NCBI RefSeq assembly: GCF_026210795.1
Contig: NC_089449.1
Location: forward strand, 1,736,001-1,800,000
Direction of reading: 5' to 3'
Source: Rhizophagus irregularis
Lineage: Eukaryota > Glomeromycota > Glomeromycetes > Glomerales > Glomeraceae
Length of the DNA stretch: 64,000 bases
The notes beneath the pieces were generated by a model. That model was not told the origin of the DNA, did not search any database, and saw only the letters and a list, made by a program, of their open reading frames with translations. Position numbers and translations under genes: made by a program. This document shows, in pieces, positions 46,900 through 59,800 of this stretch. Each line of letters begins with the position of its first letter. Within the stretch, counting starts at the first letter, position 1.

Positions 46900-49800
46900 T
46901 TATTGTGGAGAAGTAGTATTAGGAGAAGAATTTGTAGATGGGCCACGTAATTTGGAAGCAGCCGAGATACCCTGCGACTCTTCCCAAGCATGGAAAAGAA
47001 CATTTCGACACAGCCAAATTTCACCATATAATTCGACTTGGAAGTCATTAAGAAGGGGAGAAATAATCTTGTATATAACAGAGAGAGGAAAGTGTTGATT
47101 CAAAAATGCCGTTAAATGCGCAAGCAACAATCCTCGAGTAAGCCAAAGACAGGATGAAGAAGGAGCTTCATAGTTCCAACAATCCAAAGCAAAGAATTCG
47201 GTATGAAAAGAAATATCCAAAGATTTCAAGGATAGAAAAGAAGATAAACAAGAATCTCTAAATTTAATGACTTCAGACCGGTGTGTTAAACAAGGATTTA
47301 AATCTGGTAAAATATAAGGACAAGTCCAAAGATGATTCAAATCTTCAGGAGCAGAATTACACTGCGGACAGAGCCAGTCAGGAGAATATAAGTAAGGTTT
47401 GCGTTGTTGAAGAGTAGTTAAGGTAGGCAACATATCCAAAAGAAGTTTAATGCGGAAGATCCAAAATTCAGGACGACCATTCCTATGTGAAGCGAAACCT
47501 TTAATTTGTGAAAGGCAAAAATATATACCAGCCCAATCAAAAAGTGAAGGAGAATCAAGAGCAGTAAAACGCGTTAGCGAACAGAAAGATAAAAGAGCAC
47601 GAGCATCTGCAATAGAGCGAAGAAAATGTCGAATATTCACGTCAATAGGCAAGGAGTTAAAAGTCAACAAGCATGGAGCATAACAAAATGTTGAAAGTAG
47701 AGTAGTGGGTTGTAAAGACGAATGAGCATCTTTTGCCAAAGAATCCGCTTGTATATTGTAGATATCATCGCCATGAGCAGGGACTTTAATCAATTCGACA
47801 TTAAGATTACGATCCATGATAAGTTGTCGAATAGAAAGCCAAAGAAGATGATTAGGTTCTCGGAGCAACTTCGGTGAGAAAGGAGCATCAACAAACCGTG
47901 TCCATAGTGAAATTAACTGACTACAATCAGTATGAATAGAGATTGACGAATCACGGAAAAGGGCGTTCAATCCTAATAGAACAGCAGAAATTTCGGAACG
48001 CAGAGCGGAAGGAAAGTAAGAAGGGAGATGCATGGAAGAAGATTCCAGAACAAGTCCAACATCATCAAGAGCAATCCAAGCAGAAGTCATGGAAGAAGGC
48101 GAAGAATCATTGGCGGGATGGAACGAACCACTGCGTACAAAGATTGCACAGAAAGTGGTAAGATAGTGTCCTTCAATTCTATCGATTCTATGCGCCTTAA
48201 AGAAAGGAGAAAGAGCGGGAGACGCGTTCGAAAAATGAACAAGAGCCAAGGAAGTCGCATAACTCCATGAAGTAGATAAAGTAATGGGAAGGTAAGCCGC
48301 GAAAACTTTGGCATTTCTGGTAGGATAGCCCACAGTATCCGATAGAGTTACATTAAAAAAACATTTCTCACTATTACAGCGTTGTCTGATGGCAGATTTC
48401 ATGGATAAGGCGGGAATGTTAAGAGCACAACCGGGACAAGGGTCATAGGATCATTCATCAGCCGAGGTAGTACATATGATCGATGACATAATAGCCGAGT
48501 TTTGTTTCTTATAAGTGATACACACACGACCAACAGATAAAGTTTGAGTAGCAGAGTCAAGATTAATAGCCCATTGAAGATAAAAAGAATAATCTTTAAC
48601 AGTATGATCTAATAAACAAGGAGAAGCTAAAGTAAAAGAAAATTTAATAAAATATGAAGATAAAAGTAAAGTAGAAGTAGAAGAAGAGAGAAAATTATTA
48701 TTGATAAAAGTAAACCAATTAGGGATCCGTCCTTTACGACCAACGATGCCAAGATAACGAAGGTCAGGCCAATTCATAAGATAACGTCCACAAGGAGAAA
48801 CCAACTGAGCAAGCACAAATATATTCAAGTTTTTCCAAAGTTTCCAACTCGATTGAAAAATGGAATGAGGTAGAATAGATCAGAGTGGCAGAGCAGGTTG
48901 TAGATCATGCCTCGGAGGCCGGAAGGAAAGAGACCACGTGATGTTCAAACGTGAAGAAAACAATAACGAATTAAACAAAGTGTGCGTTCGCAAAGAAATG
49001 ATCTGTGACCATGGTTCTAAGTTAATAGTAGTTGGGCAACTTTCAGCACCCAAATATCCTTGAAGATAGGAGATAGCATAAAGAGCAAAATCTTTGAAAT
49101 CAGGATGAGTGAAAATTTTTTGCCAAGATGCAATATGGGAAGAAAGAAAGCGATAGAAAGCATTTTGAATCGAAAAGGGAAGTTTGAGAAATAACAAGGG
49201 CAACAGAGTAGTCGTAGCAAGACCAGCTTTTCTTCGAAGTACTGAAAACAGAGGCTTGACAATTGATTGAATAGTACTTTCAGAGAAAAGGGTAGTTTGA
49301 AGACGAAATTCCAATCGCGGAAGAAGGACAGCATTATAGAGATAGGCCACATGTTGTGCTAATAATTTCTTCAGTCCCAGGAGAGCTGCCATATCTTTAA
49401 CCATGGAGCGCGCTTGTTTGAGAACAAAATCAGAAGAGGCGGATAAAGAAAACCAAACGCCTAAAAAGCGAAAGAAAGCATGCAAAGATAAAGAGGAAAG
49501 GGAAAGAGACAAATCAGAGAATAAAAAAGAAGGTGTAAGATCAAAAATAATCTTTGAAGAAGGGGAAGAAGATGAAAGAAGAACATATTTAGCTGAATTA
49601 GCTTGAACATTGTTTAAAGTATAAAATTCAGCAGTAATAGAAAGACGGTCTTCTATTCCAGATTTTGAAGAAGCAATAAGTGTAGAATCATCCATAAACG
49701 TTAAATGTGAAATTGGTAAAGAATGTTGTTCAAATTCAAGTGGAGAATAATTTAAAAGAGCTGAAGATTTTAAAATAAAAGGATCTCGTGCTTCTTGATT

Positions 49801-52191
49801 CAAAACAGTGAGTAAGGGATCCAAATAAATAACCCAAAGAAGAGGGGAAATGATTTCTCCTTGATCGATACCAACACGTACTCTATAAGCAGCTGTATCG
49901 CCATGACAAGTAATTATCTTATTATTTTGTCGTGTAAAAAGATTTAAAATAAATCGCACTAAAAGTGCAGGGATATGTAACCTATCTAAAGCTAATTTAA
50001 GCATATTTAAATCCATAGAATCAAAAGCTTTAGAGATATCTTGAGAAATGATCCATAGTGCCTGATCATCAGTAGAGTCATGTTTATGTTGATGGATAAT
50101 CACATCAAGCATTTTGATAGGGACATCAGTAGAACCACCAGGTAAGCCAGCAAAGTTACCACCTTGGAGAACTTTATTATCAGCAAGAATGTTGGACAGA
50201 CGATTCGTGATGACCTTAACTACACATTTTCGAACTGTTTCCAGAAAAGTAATAGGTCGAGTGTTCTTAAGTTGAGCATCAAATTCGTGAGGTTTAGGAA
50301 TAGGATAAACCACAGCTTCACGCCAGTCAGCAGGAATATCACCGTGAGAAAGGCAGGTATTGGCCAATAAAAGAGAGAAATCCAAGGCTTCACCGGACAG
50401 ATGTTTAATCATCTCATAAGAAATTTTTGAAGGGCCGGAAGCTTTGTTATTTGGCATGGAGGAAATCACAGTAGACCATTCTTGTAGCGAAATAGGCGCC
50501 AAAACAGGATCATATAGTGAAGCAGACACATTAGCAAGAGGAGTGTAAGTTTGTTGCCATCGGGCGGGAAATGAAATGATGGAAGAGTAACGGGTCAATG
50601 GAGGAGAAACAATTGATTGAAAATGAGAAACAGCTGCATGTTTAATATCCGAAGGATCCGTTAATAAAGTAGGAGTTGAGTCCAAAACGACCAAAACACG
50701 GTCAAGAACAATTGAACGTTTTTCTACTGATAAGGCAGAATCTATAAAGGTGCCGAGCGAGTTCAAAAAGTGTTCGTCACGTAGTGCAGTATAATATTCC
50801 ACTGAGTCCGTAAGGTGTTGGGCGAATTTAGTAGATAAAAAGGCAGAAACTAAATTCTTCTGTGATCGTAAAAACGATTTAAATACAGATGCAGGGGTTG
50901 TAGAATAGGTAGGAACTGAGTAATCAGGGAGTAAGGATGCAAGATTTTCAAGATGGGAGGGCAAAGTGGCAGTCATTTGCGCAATCTGAGTAGGCCGATT
51001 AGAACGACGAGTAGTAAGGCGATATAAAAATCGATCTAAAAACTTGTTAATAGCAATAAGTTTAGTTAATTCAGGAGAGTACGAATGTCGGTGTGTATTG
51101 GAGACTTTTTGAAAGGGTAAAGTTTCAATAGCAGCACTAATTATGGCAGCTTTCAATGCATGCCACATACGATCAAGAGAAAGAGAGGAGAAATCAAAAT
51201 TAGGGTGATATTGTCTATCTAAATAAACTCCAAGAGAATCATCTACTTCAGTGGTAAAATTATTCCATTGTTCAACTGAAGTGGAAGCGTAAGAGAAAAT
51301 AGTACGCAATTCTTTTTTTTGTTTAAGACGAGATTTAGCCAAGATAGCTAGGCAAGAACTGAAGTCAAAAACAGTTAAAAGAACTTTGTGATCGGTAAAA
51401 GGACGATCAAGAAGACCCGGGCAAGTAACCACTTGTGAAAAAAGACCAGGAGCAGGAAAACCAGGTGAAGACCAGATATAATCCAGTCTAGAAGATCCAT
51501 TATCATGAAAGAAAGTGGGATCAGGACCATTTGTAGAGGAGTGAGCTTGATGATCGGTAAAAAACCGAGAAGAAAGCAAGCGAAGAAGCTTAAAATGATT
51601 AGGTGAATAATTAGAATGAGCGATTACATCAGCATTGAAGTCGCCAAGAATAACTACAAAATAATTATTAGCTCGGGCATAATCGAGCCAAGAAAGAAGT
51701 TTGGCAATAAGATCATTGCAAATAGATTGATGAACAGAACCAGAAGGGGGATAATATATAGAAATAATAGAAATTTTAGTTTGATGAAAGAACAAGTCTA
51801 ATTTAAGAAGTCGACCGTTCCAAGGATCAATTGTTTGAACATGTTTATGAAGGGGATTACGTAACAAAATACCAACACCATCATGAGGGCGAGAAGAAGA
51901 AGATGAACAAGCCCAATAGGACTTAAAGTGATGTTGGGAGTGTTCATTTTTAAAAATAAATTTAGCATTTGAAGGGGAAAGACGCGTATCATTAATAGAT
52001 AAAGCACCAAAAGAGGAGTGAAGAAAAAAATTAAGCAAATGTTGTTGTCGAACTGGGGAACATAAACCATTAACATTTAATTGACCAAATTTGATAAGGG
52101 GAGAGGGGTGAGTGAAAAAATTATGTTTATTGTTGTCCATCATTATTACGCGCTGATAAATCGGTAATAAAGAAGGGGAAAAAAAGAACAA
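46900..52191 (-). pseudogene. LINE1 ORF2: APE endonuclease / reverse transcriptase / RNase H
   Basis: The first 1103 residues are intact (52191-48880; translation may begin at the MMDNNK Met pair near 52143). APE motifs are FGQLNVNGLCSP, VVILGDFNAD (~residue 183) and SSRLDYIWSSPG, then DHKVLL. RT motifs are NNKASGPSKISYEMIK, PIPKP, TRPITFLETVRK, SQDISKAFDSM, GIDQGEIISPLLW and LTFMDDSTL (~residue 832), with FMDD in place of the usual F/YADD. A CGA-to-TGA change at 48880-48882 stops it (LINE2 keeps CGA). A block near 48448-48472 shifts the frame. The rest (48402-46900) carries RNase H (TSAWIALDD, LRSEISAVLLGL, HTDCSQLISLW, VPAHGDDIYNIQADSLAK) and the zinc motif CPQC-X8-H-X3-C. The element is therefore not autonomous now. 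Confidence 0.9.
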
Positions 52192-52198
52192 TTATTGA

Positions 52199-54214
52199 TT
52201 AGCTTGGCCTTGTTGCCGAGCTAAGATGAGGTGTTGTTGTTGGACCTTCTTTAATCGAGCCGGCCAAAGAGGCAACAGTATCGGAAAGAGAGGAGAGGCG
52301 CTGTTCCATATCAATAGGGGAGGAAGGAGCGACGTTGGAAGGTGGAATGGGAGCAAAATGAGGAATCGGGGAAAAACCACTTGTTGATTGCAAAGGGGGA
52401 GAATTAACATCAACGAGGATATTATTATCAGTTCGATTCACTGTATCATCCCATCCTTGCATAGAGGAAGGGATGTAGGAAGGAGGTTTAGCGACAAAAG
52501 GTCCAGGAATAGGAGTACGAGCAGCCATAGCAGATTCCAAATTAGTGATGTGGCTGTTCATAGAAGCAAATTGTGTGGTAAGAAGGGCTAATTCTTCAAC
52601 TACTTTTTCAAGAGCAGCACCAATAGATTTCCAATCAGTAAGCACAGTAGGAGGAGCAGGGTATGTAACATCCATGCCATCAATATAGTAATCAAGTTCA
52701 TTTGCATCAGGAATACGACGACGTTGATTATTATTGTTGTTGTTAAGATTGTCGCGATTCCATGGTCGATGTTGAGAACCAGAACGAGATTGTTGTCAGT
52801 TATTAGGTCTGGATTTAGAACGATGGCGAGAAGCATTGGTACGGTTTTGTCCATCATTATTGTTATCAGGGCGGGCAAAACGGTTATGTCGTTTAGCAGG
52901 ATGAGAAGGAGGTAGATGCTTGTTATATAAAGCACGTAATTTATCATTAGATTGCCAAGGGCGAGAAGGGCGATTAGGTCTAGATGAAGAACCACATCGA
53001 TCAGGGTTACAATTAGGGTGACCACATCGATGACAAAGAGAAGTGACTTCATCCGGGGAATGCCAGGTAAGGCCAACTTTCTTGAGGGCACATGAAATAG
53101 ATTTAGCATTTTCCATAGCCGTTTCAAGCAGAAAATGGCAATAGGCGTAAGGTTTGGGATTGTAAGAATTCATAGAAAAGGGAACGTTGATAGATTTAGC
53201 GGAAATTTCATCGGCAATTTCAGCAAGATCGACCGCTATAGTACCACGCGGAGACCGGCAGAAGTAAAGCAACATAAGCGCGTGCTTTCAGCGCGTTGTT
53301 CGGAAGTGAGAAAGTAAGCGGGGGCAGATACGCAGGCAATGTACCTCCACAAGGGACCGCCCCAGGTGAAGTCGAGGTTCTGTAAAGCACCAGTAGATTC
53401 AAAGGTAATGTATGCAGTACGATAAAGTTTAGATAAACGGGTATAGCAACGAGTAATATTGCCGTAACGAGAAAAAGGTACCACGCAAAAGAGCGTCAGT
53501 TAGAAAAAGGGGGATATCGGTAACCACCAGGCGCGCGTGTTCATCAGCCTTAATAGCCTGGGGGTCATATGCATAAATGCAAGCCAAACAAAGAATCCAT
53601 AGGGGAGGCTGTGGCGTTGTCAGGATCTTCCTTTTTCGGAAGTGGACGATGATCCTCTTCAAATCGTTGGATCCACTACACGTGGCACGACGCCCAGTAA
53701 GGAGAACAAGGAAAGTTGTCGATCAACAGCGTCGCACACGTCGCGGTTCGAAGCGAAGTGATTCCAAAAGCCATCGACGTCATTAGGAGCGGCCGAGGCG
53801 TAGAAAAGTGTAGGTTGAGATTGTACTGCAGCTTGGGACGCGTCCGGAGAGGCAGCATGTTCAGGGAAGGAGACTGCGGAAGTAATTTCAGAGCTTTTGC
53901 CTTTATCATTGTTGTTAGCAGGGGCGTGTTGCGAAGCATCGAGAGAGGAGGTATCGGGTTGAGAAGGTATCAGGCGGAAGTTCGTCTCAGCAGGGCCAGG
54001 AGGCGTGAGAGGGTTTATCAACATCCATGACAGAGTCTTCAGCACTGACTCTGGTACGTTTATTAGTAGAGGTGGTCGAAGGTGGAGTGTTCGAAGGGCC
54101 AGACATAGAGGAACCTTGACCAGAAATATTGCCAGTTGGAGAGCTAGAGGCAGGACGTTTAGATGTAGTATCTTTGTTAGACTGGTTATTTTTCTTTTTG
54201 TTATCTTTACCCAT
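52199..54214 (-). pseudogene. LINE1 ORF1: nucleic-acid-binding protein, frameshifted
   Basis: Begins MGKDNKKKNNQSNKDTTSKR at 54214 and is broken into at least five frames. In order these are a Ser/Thr/Pro-rich basic N-terminus, an acidic/Gln stretch with NDVDGFWNHFASNRDVCD, an RRM-like fold (ARLVVTDIPLFLTD as RNP2; SKLYRTAYITFES as RNP1), EIADEISAKSINVPF, a CCHC-type knuckle region CHRCGHPNCNPDRCG, a Ser/Arg/Asn-rich basic segment, and a C-terminal helical part (IGAALEKVVEELALLTTQFA) ending near 52199. RRM plus knuckle is the usual ORF1 layout in many LINEs and would coat the element RNA. Frameshifts near 54000, 53660, 53470, 53260 and 52795 inactivate it, unless some are assembly errors. Confidence 0.8.
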
Positions 54215-54352
54215 TTGTAAAGTGTCGTAGTAGTTATCTAAAATAAAGAAATTATAAAAAAAAAGTAATAAAAAACTCCGAAAAAATTTTTTATTTTTTC
54301 GTAAATATTGTCAAGTGAGCAGAACGGGAGAGAGTTAGTTTTATCCTTTTCC

Positions 54353-55328
54353 TTTGCAAGTGTTTTACGGCCGACCACCCATTGCCTCTTGATGCACTAA
54401 TCTCGGGCGCGCGTCTATCATCTTCAATGGGCTGAACCATTATACCGAGTACTTAATTCCTGCAGGTAACAGCACCACTATAGAAGACATCCCCTATCGG
54501 GCCATTTTGGGCTGATCTGAAGCTAGGTACACGCCGCCTACTTATCCTATACCCATTGTATGATACTGATACTCAATTTATTTAACGACCTTTAGAGAGC
54601 ATCCACTTTCATGGAGGACTTTCGACAGGTAACATCAACCATCTAGTACCCTTCCATACCACCATTTTAGGTACTAAGTCTCACTCAAGGGCCACTACAG
54701 CCCGCGATTACCTAGCACCGATAGTACAGTTGTACCCCAAGTGGTATACTTTGTAGTGATTACTCGGAGCAAGTAACGAGAGGCATCTGTCCGGATCACA
54801 GCATGGTGGGTATCACCACCAGGGGATCATCAACCAGGGGAACCGAGAGTAGGGACGAACCCCATAGCCATGCTACCTGTTCTGTGCACGAATACCTTGG
54901 TTGGTCTAAGACCTAACAGAAGGTCTAACTACCACTAAGACATTGCACCCTCAGCTTTACCATCTAGGACGACCATCTAGCCATCATCGACCCCAAGCGG
55001 TATCGTAGAGCGACCACCCGGACAGGAAGTTCCCTTCAAGGTGCAGTAGCGACCCCAAGGACATGGACTGCGCACATGCCAATGGCCTCATAGGGAATGT
55101 TAGAAGGACATCATGACCTTCCAGTTGAAATGTGCGGCCTAACCGTACACACTAATTCACCATGATGCAGTCCAACTACACTAATCCCCGTACCTTCACG
55201 CTATTGGTTGTAGCGTCCGCAGTAAAATTCTTTTTATTTCCGTGGTCATGGGAATCGAACCTGCGACCTCACCATACTCAGGCTTAATGAGGTCTCAGTG
55301 ACTAACCACCGAGATAGGCGACCAACCC
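54353..55328 (-). mobile_element. X element, copy 2
   Basis: Bounded by TAGTTTTATCCTTTTC at 54336-54352 (LINE1's 5' side, with an extra C) and 55329-55344. The minus-strand 5' end folds like a tRNA: a TGGTCG/TGACCA-type acceptor pairing, D-arm CTCGG..CTGAG, an anticodon-like stem-loop CTCA-TTAAGCC-TGAG (in copies with the full sequence), and a perfect B box GGTTCGATTCC (near 55251). A second B box-like GGTTCGTCCC region and a TCTTAGTGGTAGTTAG A-box-like stretch lie ~400 bp in. No protein coding. The call is a long, tRNA-derived, SINE-like element; no family match can be verified. Confidence 0.75.
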
Positions 55329-55344
55329 TAGTTTTATCCTTTTC

Positions 55345-56329
55345 TTTTTGCAAGCTGTTTACGGCCAGACCACCCATTGCCTCTTATGAGACTAATCTCG
55401 GGTCTGTGTCCTATCATCTTCAATGGGCAATCATTATACCGAGTACTTAATTCCTCAGGTAACAGCACCACTATAGAAGACATCTCCCATCGGGCCATTT
55501 TAGGCTGATCTGAAGCTAGGTACACGCCGCCTACTCATCCTATACCCATTGCATGATACCGATACTCAATTTATTTAACGACCTTTAGAGAAAGATCTAC
55601 TTTCATGGAGGATTTTCGACAGGTAACATCAACCATCTAAGCACCTTCCATACTACCATTTTAGGTACTAAGTCTCACTCAAAGGCCACTACAGCCCGCG
55701 ATTACCTAGCACCGATAGTACAGTTGTTTACCCCTAAGCTGGTATACTTTCGTAGCCGACCACTGCATATAAGAGTAGAGGCATCTGTCCAGGATCACCC
55801 CTCCCCTGGCGGGTATCAACCACCAGGATCACCAACCAGGTCCTAAGAGTAGGGAATCGAACCCCATAGCCACGCTACCTGTTCTCCGCGCATAAACACC
55901 TTGGTCGGTCTAAGACCTAACAGAAGGTCTAACTACCACTAAGACATTGCACCCTCAGCTTTACCATCTAGGACGACCATCTAGCCATTACTGACCCCAA
56001 GCGGTATCGTAGAGCGACCACCCGGACAGAAAGTCCCCCCCAATATAGTAGTGACTGCTGGACAGGACTGCGCACATGCCAATGGCCTCATAGGGAACGT
56101 TAGAAGGACACCATGACCCTTAGTTGAAATGTGCGGCCTAACCGTACACACTAATTCACCATGATGCAGTCCAACTACACTAATCCCTGTACCTTCACGC
56201 TATTGGTTGTAGCGTCCGCAGTAAAATTCTTTTTATTTCCGTGGTCATGGGAATCGAACCTGCGACCTCACCATACTCAGGCTTAATGAGGGTCTCAGTG
56301 ACTAACCACCAAGATAGGGTGACCAACCC
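55345..56329 (-). mobile_element. X element, copy 3, in tandem with copy 2
   Basis: Bounded by the same 16-bp sequence at 55329-55344 and 56330-56345, and arranged head to tail with X2. Its second tRNA-like region keeps a perfect T-arm (GGGG-TTCGATT-CCCT, minus strand near 55855) and the first keeps GGTTCGATTCC (near 56253). Differences from X2 cluster in a few short GC-rich spots rather than being spread evenly. Confidence 0.8.
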
Positions 56330-56804
56330 TAGTTTTATCCTTTTCTCGTACAAACAGTCTTGTGACTTTATCTTTTATTTATATTTTGAACTTCGAAAAA
56401 TAATCGAACAATATTACAAAAATAAGAAAACAAACTAATAAAAAATAAAAAGAGTAGCTTCACGACTCATACAAGTAAAGAAATCTAAACTAAAATAAAA
56501 TTAAAGCAAAGAAAAACTGAACTATTACAGAATCGCATACCCCAACTTTACCCGAAGGCCAGTGTGAGTCAACTATCCAACATCCAAAAATCCAGTCCGT
56601 TACCAGAAAGAGATCCTAAGAGGTTGAACTGTTAAGCGGCGCAGAAAATCCAAGTGCGAGATCCAAGATCCCCCGAATTATAGAAGAGGATATCCAAGAA
56701 ATCCAGGAATCTGAGAAACTGCGCCAAAGAAGAGTTGTGTTGTTGTGGAGAAGTAGTATTAGGGAAAGAATTTGTAGACGGTAACGTAATTTAAGCAAAT
56801 TTAA

Positions 56805-59800
56805 TTATACCCTGCGACTCCTCCCAAGCATGGAAAAGAACATTCCGACACAGCCAAATTTCACCATATAATGCGACTTGGAAGTCATTAAGAAGGGGAG
56901 AAATGACTTGTATATAACAGAGAGAGGAAAGTATTGATTCAAAAATGCCGTTAAATGCGCAGGCAACAATCCTCGAGTAAGCCAAAGACAAGATGAAGAA
57001 GGAGTTTCATAGTTCCAACATTCCAAAGCAAAAAATTCGGTTTGAAAAGAAATATCCAAAGATTTCAAGGATAGGAAAGAAGATAAACAAGAATCTCTAA
57101 ATTTAATGACTTCAGACCGGTGTGTTAAACAAGGATTTAATTCCGGTAAAATATAAGGACAAGTCCAAAGATGATTCAAATCTTCTGGAGCAGAATTACA
57201 CTGCGGACAAAGCCAGTCAGGAGAGTATAAGTAAGGTTTACGTTGTTGAAGAGTAGTTAAGGTAGGCAACATATCCAGAAGAAGTTTAATGCGGAAGATC
57301 CAAAATTCAGGACGACCATTCCTATGTGAAGCAAAACCTTTAATTTGTGAAAGGCAAAAATATATACCAGCCCAATCAAAAAGTGAAGGAGCACCAAGAG
57401 CAGTAAAACGCGCAAGTGAACAGAAAGATAAAAGAGCACGAGCATCTGCAATAGAGCGGAGAAAATGTCGAATATTCACGTCAATAGGCAAGGAGTTAAA
57501 AGTCAACACGCATGGAGCATAACAGAATGTTGAAAGTAGAGTAGTGGGTATTAAAGACGAATGAGCATCTTTTGCCAAAGAATCCGCTTGTATATTGTAG
57601 ATATCATCGCCATGAGCAGGGACTTTAATCAATTCGACATTAAGATTGCGATCCATGATAAGTTGTCGAATAGAAAGCCAAAGAAGATGATTGGGTTCTC
57701 GGAGCAACTTGGCGAGAAGGAAAGCATCAACAAACCGTGTCCATAGTGAAATTAACTGACTACAATCAGTATAAATAGAGATTGACGAATCACGGAAAAG
57801 AGCATTCAATCCTAATAGAACAGCAGAAATTTCAGAGCGCAAAGCGGAAGGAAAGTAAGAAGGGAGATGCATGGAAGAAGATTCCAGAACAAGTCCATCA
57901 TCATCAAGAGCAATCCAAGCAGAAGTCATGGAAGAAGGCGAAGAATCATGGGCAGGATGGAACGAACCATCTGTGTACAAAGATTGCACCGAAAGTGGTA
58001 AAATAGTATCTTCAATTCTATCGATTCTATCCTTAAAGAGAGGAGAAAGAGCGGGAGAAGTGTTTGAAAAATGAACAAGAGCCAAGGAAGTCGCATAACT
58101 CCATGAAGTAGATAGAGTAATGGGAAGATAAGCCGCGAAAACTTTGGCATTTCTGGTAGGGTAGCCCACAGTTTCTGATAGGGTAACATTGAAAAAACAC
58201 TTTTCGCTGTTACAGCGCTGTTTAATGGCAGATTTCTTGGATAAGGCAGGAATGTTAACCGCACAACCAGGACAAGGGTTATAGGATCGTTCATCAGCCA
58301 CAGTAGAAACAGGAAGCCAATGAGACATAATAGCCGAGTTTTGTTTCTTATAAGTGATACACACACGACCAACAGATAAAGTTTGAGTAGCAGAGTCAAG
58401 ATTAATAGCCCATTGAGGATAAAAAAAATAATCTTTAACAGTATGATCTAATAAACAAGGAGAAGCTAAAGTAAAAGAAGAATTAATAAAATATGAAGAT
58501 AAAAGTAAAGTGGAAGAGGAAGAAGAAAGAAAATTATTATTAATAAAGGTAAACCAATTAGGGATCCGTCCTTTACGACCAACGATGCCAAGATAACGAA
58601 GGTCAGGCCAATTCATAAGATAACGTCCACAAGGAGAAACCAATTGAGCAAGCACAAATATATTCAAGTTTTTCCAAAGTTTCCAACTTGTTTGAAAAAT
58701 GGAATGTGGAAGAATAGATCGGAGTGGTAAAGCAGGTTGTAGATCACGCCTCGGAGGCCGGAAGGAGAAAGACCACGTGATGTTCAAACGCGAAGAAAAC
58801 AAAAGCGAATTAAACAAAGTATGCGTTCGTAAAGAAACAATATGCGACCATGGTTCTAGGTTAATAGTAGTCGGGCAACTTTCGGCACCCAAGTATCCTT
58901 CGAAGATAGGAAATAGCATAAAGGGCAAAATCTGTAAAATCAGGATGAGTGAAAATTTTTTGCCAAGATGCGATATGGGAAGAAAGGAATCGATAAAAAG
59001 CATTCTGAAGCGAAAATGGAAGTTTGAGAAATAATAAGGCCAACGGGGTAGTCGCAGCAAGACCAGCTTTTCTTCGAAGTACTGAAAACATAGGCTTGAC
59101 TATTGATTGAATAGTACTTTCAGAGAAAAGGGTAGTTTGAAGACGAAATTCCAATCGCGGAAGAAGGACAGCATTATAGAGATAGGCCACATGTTGTGCT
59201 AATAATTTCTTCGGTCCCAAGAGAGCAGCCATATCTTTAACCATGGAGCGCGCTTGTTTCAGAACAAAATCAGAAGAGGCGGACAAAGAAAACCAAACTC
59301 CTAAAAAACGAAATGAAGTTTTAAGAGGTAAAGAAGAAAGGAAAGAGACAAATCAGAGACTAAAAGGGAAGGTGAAAGTTCAAAAGTAATCTCCGAAGAA
59401 GGCGAAGAGGATGAAAGAAGAACATATTTTGCTCGAATTGGCTTGAACATTATTCAAAGTATAAAATTCAGCAGTAATAGACAGACGGTCTTCTATTCCA
59501 GATTTTGAGGAAGCAATAAGTGTAGAATCATCCATAAACGTTAAATGTGAAATTGGTAAAGAATGTTGTTCAAATTCAAGTGGGGAGTAATTTAAAAGAG
59601 CTGAAGATTTTAAAATAAAAGGATCTCGTGCTTCTTGATTCAAAACAGTGAGTAAGGGATCCAAATAAATAACCCAAAGAAGAGGGGAAATGATTTCTCC
59701 TTGATCGATACCAACACGTACTCTATAAGCAGCTGTATCGCCATGACAAGTAATTATCTTATTATTTCGTCGTGTAAAAAGATTTAAAATAAATCGCACT

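Larger units (their letters stand above)
46502..54334 (-). mobile_element. LINE1: near full-length non-LTR retrotransposon
   Basis: About 7.8 kb on the minus strand, bounded by TTAGTTTTATCCTTTTCC at 46484-46501 and 54335-54352 (an adjoining T may extend the repeat to 19 bp). The 5' end is CTCTCTCCCGTTCTGCTCAC and a ~120-bp leader precedes ORF1. The 3' end is GACTGTTTGTACA without a long poly-A tail. Domain order (ORF1 with RRM and CCHC; ORF2 with APE endonuclease, reverse transcriptase, RNase H and a terminal zinc motif) fits APE-type LINEs with RNase H, as in the I/Tad groups; the clade is inference. Composition is GC-richer than host DNA. Confidence 0.9.

Noticed and set aside
49403-49606. 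Plus-strand ORFs of 60-110 codons opposite the LINE ORF2 (also 47450-48270 and 57289-58074)
   Set aside because: They are antisense shadows of the reverse transcriptase/RNase H frame, Lys/Glu-rich because the sense strand is Ser/Leu/Phe-rich.
55232-55328. A functional tRNA gene on the minus strand
   Set aside because: D and anticodon arms are suggestive, but the T stem has mismatches, and the sequence is always the 5' end of X elements, so it is a tRNA-derived head and not a standalone gene.
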